Part shown: positions 63,465 to 64,000 of the stretch, piece after piece
How the letters are laid out: each line of letters starts with the position of its first letter
How positions within the stretch are numbered: position 1 is the first letter of the stretch
NCBI RefSeq assembly: GCF_030816855.1
Contig: NZ_JAUSYK010000001.1
Span: forward strand, 992,001 to 1,056,000
DNA from: Arthrobacter sp. B3I4
GTDB taxonomy: Bacteria > Actinomycetota > Actinomycetes > Actinomycetales > Micrococcaceae
Reading direction: 5' to 3'
Length of the DNA stretch: 64,000 nucleotides
The notes under the pieces: generated by a model
Told to the model about the DNA's origin: nothing
Databases searched by the model: none
What the model saw: only the letters and a program-made list of their open reading frames with translations
Program-made: the position numbers and the translations under genes

Positions 63465-64000
63465 TTAGAAGGTGAGGTCCTTGCCTTTGGTCTCCGGGAT
63501 GGTGAAGACGAAGACGGCGGACACGGCCAGGAGCAGCACGGCGTAGACGTTGAACAGCTGCGGCATCTGCAGGCTGGTGCCAAGCCACTGCTGCAGGTAG
63601 GGCGCGGTTCCGCCAAACAGCGCCACGCAGATGGAGTACGGGACGCCGACGCCGACCGTGCGGATGCTGGTCGGGAACAGTTCGGCGTAGACGGCCGGAA
63701 CGATGGCCGCGCTCGCGGCGATAAAGATCAGCATGACGGACATGCTCACCGCCAGCTGCCAGGCGGAATCCTTGAGCAGGGCAGTCATCGGAAAATGCAG
63801 CACGCCGGCGCCGATCGCCCCGGCCCAGAGCACCTTCTTGCGGCCGATGCGGTCCGAAAGCTTGCCCCAGAAAGGGCAGCGCGGCAATGAAGACGATATT
63901 GCCCACTACGCCTGCCCACAGGGCCTCGCCGCGGTCGATCTTCAGGGCGGTGGTGGCGTAGCTGGGGGCAACGACGCCCCAGATGTAGTAGATCACCGTC
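63465..64000 (-). pseudogene. MFS transporter (MHS/sugar porter type), frameshifted, 5' partial
   Basis: The 3' part of an MFS gene runs off the right edge. The upstream frame reads ALWAGVVGNIVFIAALPF and the downstream frame reads PFWGKLSDRIGRKKVLWAG, the loop 8-9 motif; together they form one normal protein if one base is removed near 63871 (the AAA of GAAAGGG). The C-terminus (VFVFTIPETKGKDLTF) has the PETKGK end of metabolite:H+ and sugar porters. The shift may be a sequencing error in a homopolymer or a true lesion. Confidence 0.7.

Overview
The window is a stretch of high-GC chromosome from an actinobacterium, most likely an Arthrobacter/Pseudarthrobacter-type member of the Micrococcaceae. 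The evidence is a dnaK-grpE-dnaJ-hspR operon with HspR-type (HAIR) operators, an XRE-MurA fusion, a fused MrpA-MrpB antiporter subunit, a DUF4235 protein, a 191-residue actinobacterial-type Dcd, frequent GTG/TTG starts and possible leaderless genes. I see no prophage, insertion sequence, CRISPR array, rRNA or tRNA.

Layout. 1-5.1 kb: aromatic-acid catabolism (C-terminal part of a flavin hydroxylase/old-yellow-enzyme fusion acting on an aromatic CoA thioester, a hotdog thioesterase, a ThDP enzyme, an aromatic-acid MFS importer). 5.2-11.4 kb: SRPBCC protein, secreted CAP/FG-GAP protein, dCTP deaminase, a two-gene K+/H+ antiporter and a UMF1-type MFS protein. 11.5-17.9 kb: a complete six-gene Mrp Na+/H+ antiporter operon with overlapping genes. 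17.9-25.2 kb: GNAT, DUF4235, a TPP riboswitch controlling an ECF thiamine/HMP transporter (ykoEDC), XRE-MurA, YbdK-type ligase.

25.2-32.5 kb, minus strand: the most distinctive locus. Four genes whose stops and starts all overlap encode a Pls-type poly-amino-acid synthetase (one adenylation domain, one carrier domain, six membrane segments, three soluble repeats, no thioesterase), a DapA-like lysine-precursor enzyme, a membrane acetyltransferase-like protein and an anchored L,D-transpeptidase-like protein. This looks like a poly-lysine-type (NAPAA) system with possible surface modification or wall attachment.

33-37.9 kb: aminodeoxychorismate lyase, cardiolipin synthase, and a PabB fused to a P-loop kinase-like domain. 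38-43.3 kb: five same-strand acyl-CoA catabolism genes (SDR, amidohydrolase, glutaryl-CoA-dehydrogenase-like ACAD, MaoC, acyl-CoA ligase). 43.4-49.3 kb: LysE exporter, DHFR-like protein, methyltransferase, a MarR/MMPL divergent pair with a palindromic operator, and a small repeat protein. 49.4-53.8 kb: the dnaK heat-shock operon with two HAIR operators and a large nested hairpin between grpE and dnaJ. 54-64 kb: membrane protein, SWIM/SNF2 helicase, an ECF sigma/anti-sigma pair divergent from a lipoprotein with matching ECF promoters on both strands, DUF1206 protein, TrmB, a CynX/NimT-type MFS transporter and a frameshifted MFS gene leaving the window.

Two genes near the right end (about 60,884 and 63,871) show apparent one-base shifts; these may be sequence errors or true lesions.
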